Below, piece after piece: positions 1 through 8,900 of a stretch of DNA of 31,352 bases. Origin of the DNA: a virus. Within the stretch, counting starts at the first letter, position 1; each line of letters opens with the position of its first letter. Made by a program: the position numbers and the translations under genes. The stretch is taken from IMG/VR virus record IMGVR_UViG_3300021365_000062, positions 1 to 31,352 of that record; one strand, 5' to 3'. Under the pieces are notes generated by a model. That model was not told the origin of the DNA, made no database searches, and worked only from the letters and a program-made list of their open reading frames with translations.

Positions 1-387
1 GTGACCAAGATGTTTTTCGGAAAGGAACAGCCATTGAAGGGCAACCCCCCACCGATCCTGCACCTGTCAGGTTACGGTGATCACATGTTCAACAAGGTAC
101 CGGTTGTGGTAAACTCATTCAACGTGGAACTGAGACAGGGCATTGACTACATATCAACAAGACAGAAAATTGAGGAAGGATATGGAGAAGGACAGGTAGA
201 TCCTAAGTTGGCGAACCAGGTCCAAGTTGACAGTAAGGATTCGCAGACATGGGCACCGACACTGTCCAACATTTCTGTGCTGATAACACCTATCTACAGC
301 AGGGATTCCATCAAGAATTTCTCTCTGGCAGAATTCGCGAGGGGTGAACTCAACGGCAAGGGTGACGGGGAGATAGGATTCATCTAA
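1..387 (+). CDS. Baseplate tail-tube cap/initiator-like protein (gp48/gp54-type), 5' truncated
   Basis: The frame is open from the first base to a TAA at 385-387, giving 128 codons. The GTG at base 1 is probably only the window edge, so I treat this as the C-terminal part of a longer gene. The remnant carries a PPPILHLSGYGDHMFNKVPV segment, then VDYIST-like (here IDYIST), then TWAPTLSNISVLI, and ends in GEIGFI. That arrangement resembles the C-terminal part of T4-like baseplate proteins related to the tail tube (gp48 tube cap, gp54 initiator), which template tube assembly on the baseplate. Its position directly before gp53 fits a baseplate role. Which of the two it represents, or whether it is another tube-like baseplate protein, cannot be decided from a fragment. 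It is joined to gp53 by a TAATG stop/start overlap. Confidence 0.55.
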   Translation: MTKMFFGKEQPLKGNPPPILHLSGYGDHMFNKVPVVVNSFNVELRQGIDYISTRQKIEEGYGEGQVDPKLANQVQVDSKDSQTWAPTLSNISVLITPIYSRDSIKNFSLAEFARGELNGKGDGEIGFI

Positions 388-686
388 TGGCCAAGTACTC
401 AAGAACATCACCATACTTCGCGACACCACAGAATGAGATCAGCCTGGGAACGTTTGTTCGAAGGCGTTTCGCCATAGAGGACGATGACCAGACATACACC
501 ATAGAGAGGACATACGCCTACAGGCCGGACCTGCTGGCCTATGACCTGTACGGCACACCAAGGCTTTGGTGGGTGTTCGCACAGCGTAACCCCAACCAGA
601 TAGAGGATCCCATCTACGACTTCAAACCAGGAGTGACCATACAGTTGCCGAAACCGGCCAACATAACTCGTGACCTAGGAGTATAG
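387..686 (+). CDS. 53: Baseplate wedge subunit gp53
   Basis: The 99-aa protein has the typical gp53 core: RPDLLAYDLYGTPRLWWVFA followed by QRNPNQIEDPIYDFKPG and a hydrophobic IQLPKP end. This family carries a LysM-like fold and clamps neighbouring wedges together when the six wedges close around the hub. T4 gp53 is about twice this length, while short versions are usual in marine T4-like phages. The start ATG at 387 overlaps the previous stop by one base (TAATG), which suggests translational coupling. The following hub gene begins after a one-base gap. I am confident in the family; the mechanism is taken from T4. Confidence 0.85.
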   Translation: MAKYSRTSPYFATPQNEISLGTFVRRRFAIEDDDQTYTIERTYAYRPDLLAYDLYGTPRLWWVFAQRNPNQIEDPIYDFKPGVTIQLPKPANITRDLGV

Positions 687-687
687 T

Positions 688-3009
688 ATGGCCGCAGGCG
701 ATAGTAATCCAAAAGGAAAAAGAGCATCAAAGACAACCAGCAAGATCGAAAACACCTTCAAGAACAATGAGAACCTTGTGAGACCGGTTAAGGGAGGGTT
801 GAGCAAAAAATTTCAAGACAACTACAACCAAAAAAAAGAGAAAGTTGAATCAGGCACTGTCTCTGGCACCAATTATCCCGGAGAGAACAAAAACTCCACA
901 GGAGCGGGTGGCTCTTTAAGTGCAGGACTGGAGGAGAACGTACTACACAAGTTCGCGTCATACACCACACTGTTCACGCTGAGTGGAGTCAATGAACAAG
1001 AACTGCAGGATCATACATTCCTGCAAAATCCTGTGCATGACGTGATAGCACGTTCATCTGGCATAGGTGCTGACATCAATCAGAGCGGGACAGGAATCAG
1101 GACAGCGAGTAACCCCAACCTGGAAGAACAGACAATCAACGAGAACGAAAGTTTCAAAAATGCCGTTGGAGTTCTCAAGAAGGGCAGGGACATCTTCATA
1201 GAGGAAGTCAACATGCTGTCCACCGTTGGTCCTGGTGAGGAGCGTGGAATGGCCGACTTCGTCAAGATGTCGTTCAAACTGCACGAGCCCTATGGTATTT
1301 CCTTCATAGAGAAGGTGCGTGGTGCGGCAAGGATCAATGGCTACAAGGATCACCTAGATGCCCCCGTGCTGTTGACCATAGAGTTCAAGGGATTTAACGA
1401 GAACGGCATTGCAGTGAAGGACGAGGCCACGGTAAGGAAGATACCCATACTGATAACACGGGTGGAACTGGACGTCAACGAGGGCGGTGCCATCTATGAT
1501 GTGACCGCGGTGCGTATCAACGACATAGCGTTCGATGACAGGTTCAAATTTCCAAGATGTAAGATAGAGATCAAAACCAACACATTGGAAGACGCGGGCA
1601 AGCAATTGGCCGAACAACTCAATCAGCAGATACTGAATGAGAGGGATGAACACAAGGTGCGTACGGTCCTGGACGAGTACAGGATAGAGTTCGACGACAC
1701 GGTGAAGGACCTCAGCAGAGGATACATTGGCGAAAAGGATGTGCGTAACACCTTTGTTCCAGGAGGTGGGAACCCTAAAAAACCTGGCCAGGGGGGTGGA
1801 AAGCAAAAAATAGAAATCACCACGATGGAATCAGATATAGTCAGTCTCACCAGCATAACCAAATTGCTGGAGGACATGGTCAGGGGCACCGTGGGATACG
1901 ATGACCTCGCATCTGACTTCTGGACAGCATACCTCAGACGTACGGGACAGATCAAATCCCGTGAGGACGCATCAGAGGAGAACATAAGGAAATTCCTCCA
2001 AAGCAACAATTTCGAACAGGTCATCAGCAAAAACAGTTTCGTGGATTGGTTCAAGATCAAAACCAGCGTGCAGACCGATTACAGCCAATTCGACACCATC
2101 AACAAGATGCACAGGAAGATTGTCACATACAAGGTCATACCATACAAGATCCATGTGTTGAAGTTCATGAGACCTGGCATATTCTTGTCCAAGGGCGTGG
2201 CCAAGTCCGCCGTGAAAAAACAGTACAACTACCTGTACACAGGTGCCAACACGGACATACAGAGTTTGCGTATCAACTACAAGACTGCCTACTACATGCG
2301 GAACACGATAGAGGTACAGAAGGACGCATCAGGCCTTTTCGAGAAGATAGACAACATCATTAGCAAACTGATCGGTGGCGCTGACACAGATGACGGTGAT
2401 ATCACTGCTCTGCGGTCGTCTCCCAGCATAGTAAAAGGGGCCATGGTTGTCAACAAGCCCGACCCGGATCAAAAGAAGACGGCACGTGCCCAGGACTTCT
2501 ATGACTACCTGACCAACCCCACAGTGGACATGATGAGGATAGAAATGGACATCTTGGGAGACCCTGCCTACATTTGTCAGGACCAGTTCATACCCCTGGA
2601 CAAGCAGGGTGATGCCATGAAAAGCGGGGGTTTGTATAGTGGCAAGTTTGGATCGTTCAACGTGGATTCACACACCCCACTGATGGAATTAACTTACAGG
2701 TTACCGGATGACGTCAATGACAAGACAGGTTTGATGTTCGAGGGCAAGAGTACGGCCCCAGAGGAGAACCTGTTCTTCGTTGGTGTCTACCAGGTAACCA
2801 GGATAGAGAGCAAATTCTCAGATGGCCAGTTCCTGCAGACACTGACCTGTGTGAGGCTAAACAATCAAAGCGGCGCAGGCGAACCTCTGTTCGAACAATC
2901 AGCAGGTGCGACGGCGGCGGCGGCAGGATCAGGATCAGGTAAATCTGATGAAGCAGGAAAGGATGAAATTAAAAGTGTTATTAACAATATAAAAGATTAT
3001 TTGGATTAG
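688..3009 (+). CDS. Baseplate hub protein, possibly gp27-like
   Basis: The gene encodes 773 aa. A ribosome binding site AGGAG at 677-681 supports the ATG at 688. The N-terminal ~75 residues are Lys/Ser/Asn-rich and probably disordered. Then come a VHDVIARSSGIGADIN segment, a region with ILITRVELDVNEGGAIYDVT, and a C-terminal part ending in FSDGQFLQTLTCVRLNNQ. The late 'RIESKF..GQFLQTL' segment resembles the end of hub proteins of the gp27/late-control-D type, where torus domains ring the spike. Its place directly before the gp5-like spike gene supports a hub role. The last ~50 residues hold an Ala/Gly/Ser run (ATAAAAGSGSG) and a charged helix. The protein is about twice the length of T4 gp27 (391 aa), so the assignment to gp27 is inference; a baseplate structural role is more certain. 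Confidence 0.55.
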   Translation: MAAGDSNPKGKRASKTTSKIENTFKNNENLVRPVKGGLSKKFQDNYNQKKEKVESGTVSGTNYPGENKNSTGAGGSLSAGLEENVLHKFASYTTLFTLSGVNEQELQDHTFLQNPVHDVIARSSGIGADINQSGTGIRTASNPNLEEQTINENESFKNAVGVLKKGRDIFIEEVNMLSTVGPGEERGMADFVKMSFKLHEPYGISFIEKVRGAARINGYKDHLDAPVLLTIEFKGFNENGIAVKDEATVRKIPILITRVELDVNEGGAIYDVTAVRINDIAFDDRFKFPRCKIEIKTNTLEDAGKQLAEQLNQQILNERDEHKVRTVLDEYRIEFDDTVKDLSRGYIGEKDVRNTFVPGGGNPKKPGQGGGKQKIEITTMESDIVSLTSITKLLEDMVRGTVGYDDLASDFWTAYLRRTGQIKSREDASEENIRKFLQSNNFEQVISKNSFVDWFKIKTSVQTDYSQFDTINKMHRKIVTYKVIPYKIHVLKFMRPGIFLSKGVAKSAVKKQYNYLYTGANTDIQSLRINYKTAYYMRNTIEVQKDASGLFEKIDNIISKLIGGADTDDGDITALRSSPSIVKGAMVVNKPDPDQKKTARAQDFYDYLTNPTVDMMRIEMDILGDPAYICQDQFIPLDKQGDAMKSGGLYSGKFGSFNVDSHTPLMELTYRLPDDVNDKTGLMFEGKSTAPEENLFFVGVYQVTRIESKFSDGQFLQTLTCVRLNNQSGAGEPLFEQSAGATAAAAGSGSGKSDEAGKDEIKSVINNIKDYLD

Positions 3010-3012
3010 ATT

Positions 3013-5526
3013 ATGGTAGGATTCGTAGACACACACGACAACATGAAGAACTTCGACCAGAGGTTCTCAGGCAAGGACCCTGGCCCTTACGTGGGCACGG
3101 TCAAGTTCACGGATGATCCAATACGACAGGGCAGGTTGGGAGTGAACATTCCAGAGCTGTCGCTGACCAACAATCCAACGATCAACGACTGCATATGGTG
3201 TCAGTACCTTTCACCGTTCTACGGTGCCAAGAGTGTCGAGGCCAACACCCGGTCAGATCCAGACAGTTACAAGGGCACACAGCACTCCTATGGAATGTGG
3301 TTCGTGCCACCGGACATAGACACGCAGGTGCTGGTGATATTCGCCAAGGGAGAGCAGTCCGTGAAAAAAGCATTCTGGATAGGTTGTGTGCAGGAACCAC
3401 TGACCAATCACCAGGTACCGGGATACGGCAGTTCCAGTGACACCATAAGGTCCAAACAGGACGCCAAGGAATTGTATAAGTCTGGCGCACAAAACTACGG
3501 CACGGATTTCTTGCCAGTGGGTGAGAAGAATCGAAAGATGCTGGGGGAGGCACAGACCGAGGAGTTCGCTAACAGCCTACAGTATCCGATCAATGACATC
3601 CTGGCAGATCAACTCATGACCCAGGGACTGGTCGCGGACCCGATCAAGGGAACCACGTCCAGCTCAGCGAGGAGAGAATCACCAAGCCAGGTATTCGGCA
3701 TCAACACACCAGGGAGGGTTCTTCCGGATAGCCGTAAGAAGAACATAGGACCGGAGGGAGCAGAAGTCAGACCAGACAGGGCTCCTGGACACAGTTTCGT
3801 CATGGACGACGGTGCGTTAGACGGCACCAACCAACTCACGAGACTGCGGACTGCATCTGGACACCAGTTGCTGATGCATGACACAGCGGGTGTGGTGTAC
3901 ATAGCCAACGGTTCGGGCACCGCATACATCGAGATGACAAGCGCCGGGATCAACTTGTACTCGGGCATTGGAGGGATTAACATGAGGACCCATGGTGACT
4001 TCAACCTACACTCGGACACAAATATAAATTTACACGCTGGCCAATCGATACGTATGTCAGCATCGGGCATCGATGAGGTGAAATACAACGAAAAAGACAT
4101 AGCCGTACAAAAGGGACAGAAGACAACCAGTGATATAAAAAGTCCAAAGATCCCCGGCCAGATAATACAATCAACTGATCTCCATATGACCATGGGCGAC
4201 CAGGGAGTTTTTGTGTCATCCCAATCCGGAGGCATACAGAGTTACGCACAATCTTCTATATCTTCTTTTGTAGCAGAAGGACCGCAATTACACGGAGCCA
4301 AAGGTCAAATTCATATAGCAGGACAACAGGTACACATGAACTCGACCAAGGCCAGTAGTTTGTGGGGGCCAACATGGCTCACAAAAGATAGAACTGGCAT
4401 GCAAGTGCGTGATGAAGGTGATGTCAACTTAGCCGGTAAGGGAGAGCGACCGCTGAAACCATTCACCACCAAGACCAAGACGACTGTTCACAAGTTGGTG
4501 ACGCACGAGCCCATGCCAAGTTTCCAGGGCATATCCGGCGACGGGATCATCCCCGATACACCAGCGGACAAGGAGGAGTGGCTCAAACGTGCCAAGAAAC
4601 CAGGCACTCCGGAGTTCTTGAGCAATCAACTTAGACTTAGCGAGAACAAGGCTCTTCGTGAGGCCCAGGCCCAGGCGGATAAACTACAATATCTCAAAAA
4701 GGCGATGGGTGACAGCACCGACGGAGCGAAGGCCAAGAAGTTGTTGACTGATTTTACACTCAACTACAACGATTTTTACGGGATCAGTGAAATGAGCAAT
4801 CTGCCGTTCGACATCAAGGACAGCATTTCTGAGCAATTCAAAGGATTCGATATCAACTCTGATGTGAAAGATCTAGCCAACAGTCTCACTTCACAGGTGA
4901 TAGATAATTTCACAGGAGTGAGCAAGGACCTGTTCAAGGACAACGTGTTCGTCAACAGTGCGGGCGAACTGTTCACACTTGGCAAAGACACCTTCGAAGG
5001 AATAGGCGGTGGCTTCGATCTTGCCAACAGCAGTCTCAATGCTGTGAAAGGACTGAAGGGCAATCTTTCCGCAGGCAACATTCCGGCAACCATATCCAAC
5101 CTGTCCAGCATCACACAAAACTACAAGAGCGTGATTGGCGGAAAGATAGTGGGCATAGATCAGATCCAGGGTCTGGCCACCAAGGCAGGACTGTTCAACG
5201 CCAGTGCGGCACAGTTGGGCGGACAGACGTTCCTGCAGAACGTGGGGCAAAATATTGGATTGAAGTTAGGATCGTTGGGCAAATCAATAAAAAGTGCCTT
5301 CTCCGGGTTCAAAGGATTTAGTGATGCAAGATTGAAAGAGGACATAAAATTAGTTGGCAAGTCGCCCTGGGGCATCAACATATATTCGTTTAAATACAAG
5401 CACACCGATGGGACATACGAGGGCGTGATGGCCCAGGAGGTTCCATGGGCGAGAGAAATGACAGACACAGGCTACTATGTTGTAGATTATGGCAAAGTGG
5501 ATGTTGAATTTAGGAGGTTACATTAA
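3013..5526 (+). CDS. 5: Baseplate hub/central spike gp5-like protein with C-terminal S74-like domain
   Basis: 837 aa. Residues ~20-135 form a gp5/VgrG-type OB-fold (GPYVGTVKFTDDPIRQGRLG, then YGMWFVPPDIDTQVLVIFAKG). Residues ~258-450 begin PGHSFVMDDG and continue with repeated short strands such as GINLYSGIGG, GDFNLHSDTNINLHAG and IRMSASG, consistent with a trimeric beta-helix spike. In T4 the segment between these holds a lysozyme of about 165 residues; here it is only ~115 residues with no T4-lysozyme-like motif visible. Residues ~540-765 are helical and rich in Ala, Gly and Ser. Residues 770-837 start SDARLKEDIKL and contain YEGVMAQEVP and YYVVDYGKVDVEF, the pattern of peptidase S74 intramolecular chaperones that trimerise and may self-cleave at the Ser-Asp. 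It is coupled to gp25 by TAATG. The gp5 role is firm; cleavage is untested. Confidence 0.8.
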   Translation: MVGFVDTHDNMKNFDQRFSGKDPGPYVGTVKFTDDPIRQGRLGVNIPELSLTNNPTINDCIWCQYLSPFYGAKSVEANTRSDPDSYKGTQHSYGMWFVPPDIDTQVLVIFAKGEQSVKKAFWIGCVQEPLTNHQVPGYGSSSDTIRSKQDAKELYKSGAQNYGTDFLPVGEKNRKMLGEAQTEEFANSLQYPINDILADQLMTQGLVADPIKGTTSSSARRESPSQVFGINTPGRVLPDSRKKNIGPEGAEVRPDRAPGHSFVMDDGALDGTNQLTRLRTASGHQLLMHDTAGVVYIANGSGTAYIEMTSAGINLYSGIGGINMRTHGDFNLHSDTNINLHAGQSIRMSASGIDEVKYNEKDIAVQKGQKTTSDIKSPKIPGQIIQSTDLHMTMGDQGVFVSSQSGGIQSYAQSSISSFVAEGPQLHGAKGQIHIAGQQVHMNSTKASSLWGPTWLTKDRTGMQVRDEGDVNLAGKGERPLKPFTTKTKTTVHKLVTHEPMPSFQGISGDGIIPDTPADKEEWLKRAKKPGTPEFLSNQLRLSENKALREAQAQADKLQYLKKAMGDSTDGAKAKKLLTDFTLNYNDFYGISEMSNLPFDIKDSISEQFKGFDINSDVKDLANSLTSQVIDNFTGVSKDLFKDNVFVNSAGELFTLGKDTFEGIGGGFDLANSSLNAVKGLKGNLSAGNIPATISNLSSITQNYKSVIGGKIVGIDQIQGLATKAGLFNASAAQLGGQTFLQNVGQNIGLKLGSLGKSIKSAFSGFKGFSDARLKEDIKLVGKSPWGINIYSFKYKHTDGTYEGVMAQEVPWAREMTDTGYYVVDYGKVDVEFRRLH

Positions 5527-5945
5527 TGGCATACGGAAATTCAGGTTCGGGAGGCGGAGGCCTATCAAACAAGACAGTCACCTTCAAGGGTTTCAGTTCA
5601 CGTGCGGACAAAAATAATTTCAAACAGTACGACTTCGAGGTGGCCAAGCAGGATCTCATCAACAGATTATCTGTGCGTAAGGGCGAGAGGGTTGAAAATC
5701 CCGAGTTCGGGACTATAATATACGATGCCATATTCGAACCATTCACAGAAGCATTGAAAGACGCCATAGTCGATGATATCACAGCAAATCTCAACGCAGA
5801 TCCTCGTATATCCACACAGGAAATATTGGTATCAGAAGCGGACAAGGGCATAGCCATACAGGCCACTATCACCTATGTTCCCTTGAATATCACTGAAAAA
5901 CTGAGTTTCAACTTCGATGAGAATTCGTTGTTACGCCTATCTTAA
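5526..5945 (+). CDS. 25: Baseplate wedge subunit gp25
   Basis: 139 aa of the GPW/gp25 family, the conserved sheath-initiator wedge protein shared by T4, P2 and type VI secretion systems. The visible signature is AKQDLINRLSVRKGERVENP followed by EFGTIIYDAIFEP; the family's conserved E-[NR]-P-x-F/Y-G stretch is present as ENPEFG. Alternating strands and helices through IAIQATITYVPLN fit the rest of the domain. The first ~25 residues are a Gly/Ser-rich extension. A strong ribosome binding site AGGAGG lies at 5512-5517, inside the end of the gp5-like gene, and the ATG overlaps its stop as TAATG. It precedes gp6, with a 42-bp gap holding a late promoter. Confidence 0.9.
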   Translation: MAYGNSGSGGGGLSNKTVTFKGFSSRADKNNFKQYDFEVAKQDLINRLSVRKGERVENPEFGTIIYDAIFEPFTEALKDAIVDDITANLNADPRISTQEILVSEADKGIAIQATITYVPLNITEKLSFNFDENSLLRLS

Positions 5946-5965
5946 AGTACGCACATTTCCTAACA

Positions 5966-5973
5966 TATAAATA
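5966..5973 (+). promoter_or_regulatory. T4-type late promoter box upstream of gp6
   Basis: TATAAATA matches the T4 late promoter consensus recognised by the gp55/gp33 late sigma machinery. It lies in the 42-bp gap between gp25 and gp6, the largest gap in the window. With the usual T4 spacing, transcription would start near 5979, only about nine bases before the gp6 ATG. Confidence 0.7.
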
Positions 5974-5991
5974 CCATTGTAATTACAATGG
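5974..5991. promoter_or_regulatory. 18-bp perfect palindrome covering the gp6 start codon
   Basis: CCATTGTAATTACAATGG is its own reverse complement, and it contains the gp6 ATG at 5988-5990. In RNA it can fold into a 7-bp stem with an AATT loop, hiding the start codon; in DNA it could be an operator. No Shine-Dalgarno sequence is visible before this ATG. The palindrome starts right after the late promoter box, so a transcript from that promoter would lack its left arm. The function is inferred. Confidence 0.55.
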
Positions 5992-8900
5992 CCACAACAG
6001 ATAGACAGAACAGATTATTAGTCGCGGAAGATTGGAGAAAGATCTACCAGGCTTTCCAGCAGGCAGATTTCAAAAGTTACGACTTCGAGACCTTGAGAAG
6101 GACCATGGTGGCGTATCTCAAAGAGAACTACCCAGACGATTTCAATGATTTCGTTGAGAGTTCTGAGTACGTTGCACTGATAGATCTGATCGCTTACATA
6201 TCGCAGGCACTGTCGTTCAGAGTCGATCTGAATGCCAGGGAGAACTTCCTTGAAACAGCGGAGAGAAGGAACTCAATACTTAGATTGGCAAGGTTGATCA
6301 ACTACAATGCCAAGAGGAACCAACCAGCCACCGGCGTTTTGAAGGTGGATGCAATATCAACAACACAAGACGTGCTTGACAGCACAGGAACAAATTTAGC
6401 AAATTCGAACATCATATGGAATGACAGTGCAAACTCAAACTACAGAGAACAGTTCACCGCGATACTGAATGCGGCCAACCAGACCGGACAACTGTTTGGC
6501 AAGCCCAGGGAGTCGGCGAAGATAGGCGGCATAGACACAGAGGTGTACACATTGGCCTCCAACCAGTTGGACTTGCCCATATTCAGTTTCCAGAAGTCAG
6601 TGGGAGGCGTGACGAGATCTTTTGAGATAGTGCCCACAACATTGACAGATAGTGAATCACTGTATGAGTCTGAACCTATACCTGGCACAGGATTGACATA
6701 CACCTACAGGACGGACGGATCGGGAGACAGTTCCAACAACACCGGATTCTTCTTCCTTTTCAAACAGGGCAGGATGTCCAGTGAAGAATTCACCATCAAC
6801 AACGCCAGCACAAATTTCATACAAAGTCTTGACGCACCAAATGTCAATGACACAGATGTATGGCTGTACAAACTAGATCAGTTTGGACAGTTGTCACAGT
6901 CATGGACAAAAGTTCCGTCCCTGTCCGGCAACAACGCGATATACAATTCATTGTCACGTGCAGAGAGAAACATCTACAATGTGGTTACCAAAAATGACGA
7001 CGCAATCGATTTGGTGTTTGGAGATGGAAACTTTGCTAACATACCGTCTGGAAGTTTCAGGACATACTACAGGACCAGTGACAACGCCAAGTACGCCATA
7101 CAGTCAGCAGACATGCAGAACGTACAATTGACTGTGCCATACACGGATGCCAATGGTGCACAACAATCATTGTCCGTGAGTCTCAGTCTCAAAGCAAGTG
7201 TCTACAACTCGGCGGCGACAGAATCAAATAGTTCAATAAAAGAAAAAGCGGCACAGGTTTACTACAGTCAGAACAGGATGATCACGGCAGAGGACTACCA
7301 AGTGGTTCCTTTGAGTGCATCTCAGGAAATTGTCAAGGTGAGATCGGTCAACAGGTCAGCATCAGGCATATCGAGGGCCAAGGAGATTCTCGATCCAACG
7401 GGTGCATACTCCAACGTCACCGTGTTCGCTGAGGACGGAATACTGTACAGGGAGGAGTCCACACAGCAGTTCACGTTCACATTCAACAACAGGAACGAGA
7501 TCCAGTCTACGATCGACTCATCGGTTGAAGCAAAATTGAAAGAAGCCTACGCCAGACAGTTCTACTATCTGAAGTATGGCACCAAGGACGCCAGCACACT
7601 TTCCGCAACATGGAGCTCCACGACCACGTCCACGAACACAAACACGGGATTCTTCACTTCAGGTGGCGCATTGGTCATAGGTGATTCAGCCACTTCCAAA
7701 ATGAAGTTTGCAAAACCAGGTGCGTTGATTAAATTCACTTCACCCGACACAAGAAAATTTTTAAACGGAGTGTTAGTGACATCAACCACTGATAACGCCG
7801 AAGATAGAGTATGGGCAAAAATAGGTGCGGTAGTGTTGGACGGAGCCAACGGCGGTACAGGTAATCTCGAGTCGGGAGTGGGCCCAGTCACACTTAACAA
7901 CATAGTGCCAGACGGCAGTGTTATTAACGCAATCATACCAAAATTCACCACAGCATTCTCATCAACACTGGAAACTGATTTGATAGACAGGATAGAGGCC
8001 TACGAGGATTTTGGACTCAGGTATGATGTAGATTCAGAGACATGGAAAGTTATCACATCAACTAACCTAAGCACCAGCACAGTGTTCAGTTTGGATGAAC
8101 AAGGATCAACCACAGATACAAACGCAGACGCCAGTTGGTGGTACAAATTCACCAACGATGGAAACACCTACACTGTACAATACAGAAAATTAGATTATCT
8201 GTTTGAATCGGAGTCGCAGAACAAATTCCATTATGATTTGAAAGAAAAGATATACGACTACAAGACGGGCAAGAGTGTCAAGGACACAGTAAAGATTTTG
8301 AAGACCAACAGCATCGTGTCAACAGGCAACAGCGTGGGCTATCCTATCACGTGGCAAGTGGTAGATGTTGTTACTGAAATAGACGGTTTCCAAGACAACA
8401 GGAAAGTGAAGGTTGGATTCCACGATGACGATGATGATGGTGTAGTGGACAATCCGGAACTGTTCGATATATTCATCGAACCAACCACGTCGGAATCAAC
8501 TAAATTTGTTTTTTCGGAAAAGTACATCTCTTATGACAACATAGAGAGATTCAGACCATATGCGGCAACTAATTTTGTAGTAACAAAAAACGAGGCAGAC
8601 ATCACTCTGTCCACAACAACATACACGGACGGACAATTATTCTACTTTTATGACAGTGCTGAGGATGTGGTCAAGTCCTACAGTTCTACCACGAACACAC
8701 TAACAACTTCCACAGACTACAGGGCAAGAAGAGGCAGAAGTTCCATAGATTTCCAATACAAGCATCATGCAGGACAAGAGACCAGGATCGATCCCAGCGT
8801 TTCTAACATAGTTGACGTTTACCTATTGGAGAGAACATATGACAACCTGTACAGGATATGGTTGCAAGACGGTGGTACAAAGCCGACATCTTCCACACAA

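Noticed and set aside
4023-4030. TATAAATT inside the gp5-like gene as a late promoter
   Set aside because: It deviates from the consensus at the last base, lies in the middle of a coding region with no gene start nearby, and falls in an Asn/Ile/Leu codon run.
3609-4235. 208-codon minus-strand frame inside the gp5-like gene
   Set aside because: It is antisense to the spike region, has no recognisable motif, and every gene in the window is on the plus strand.
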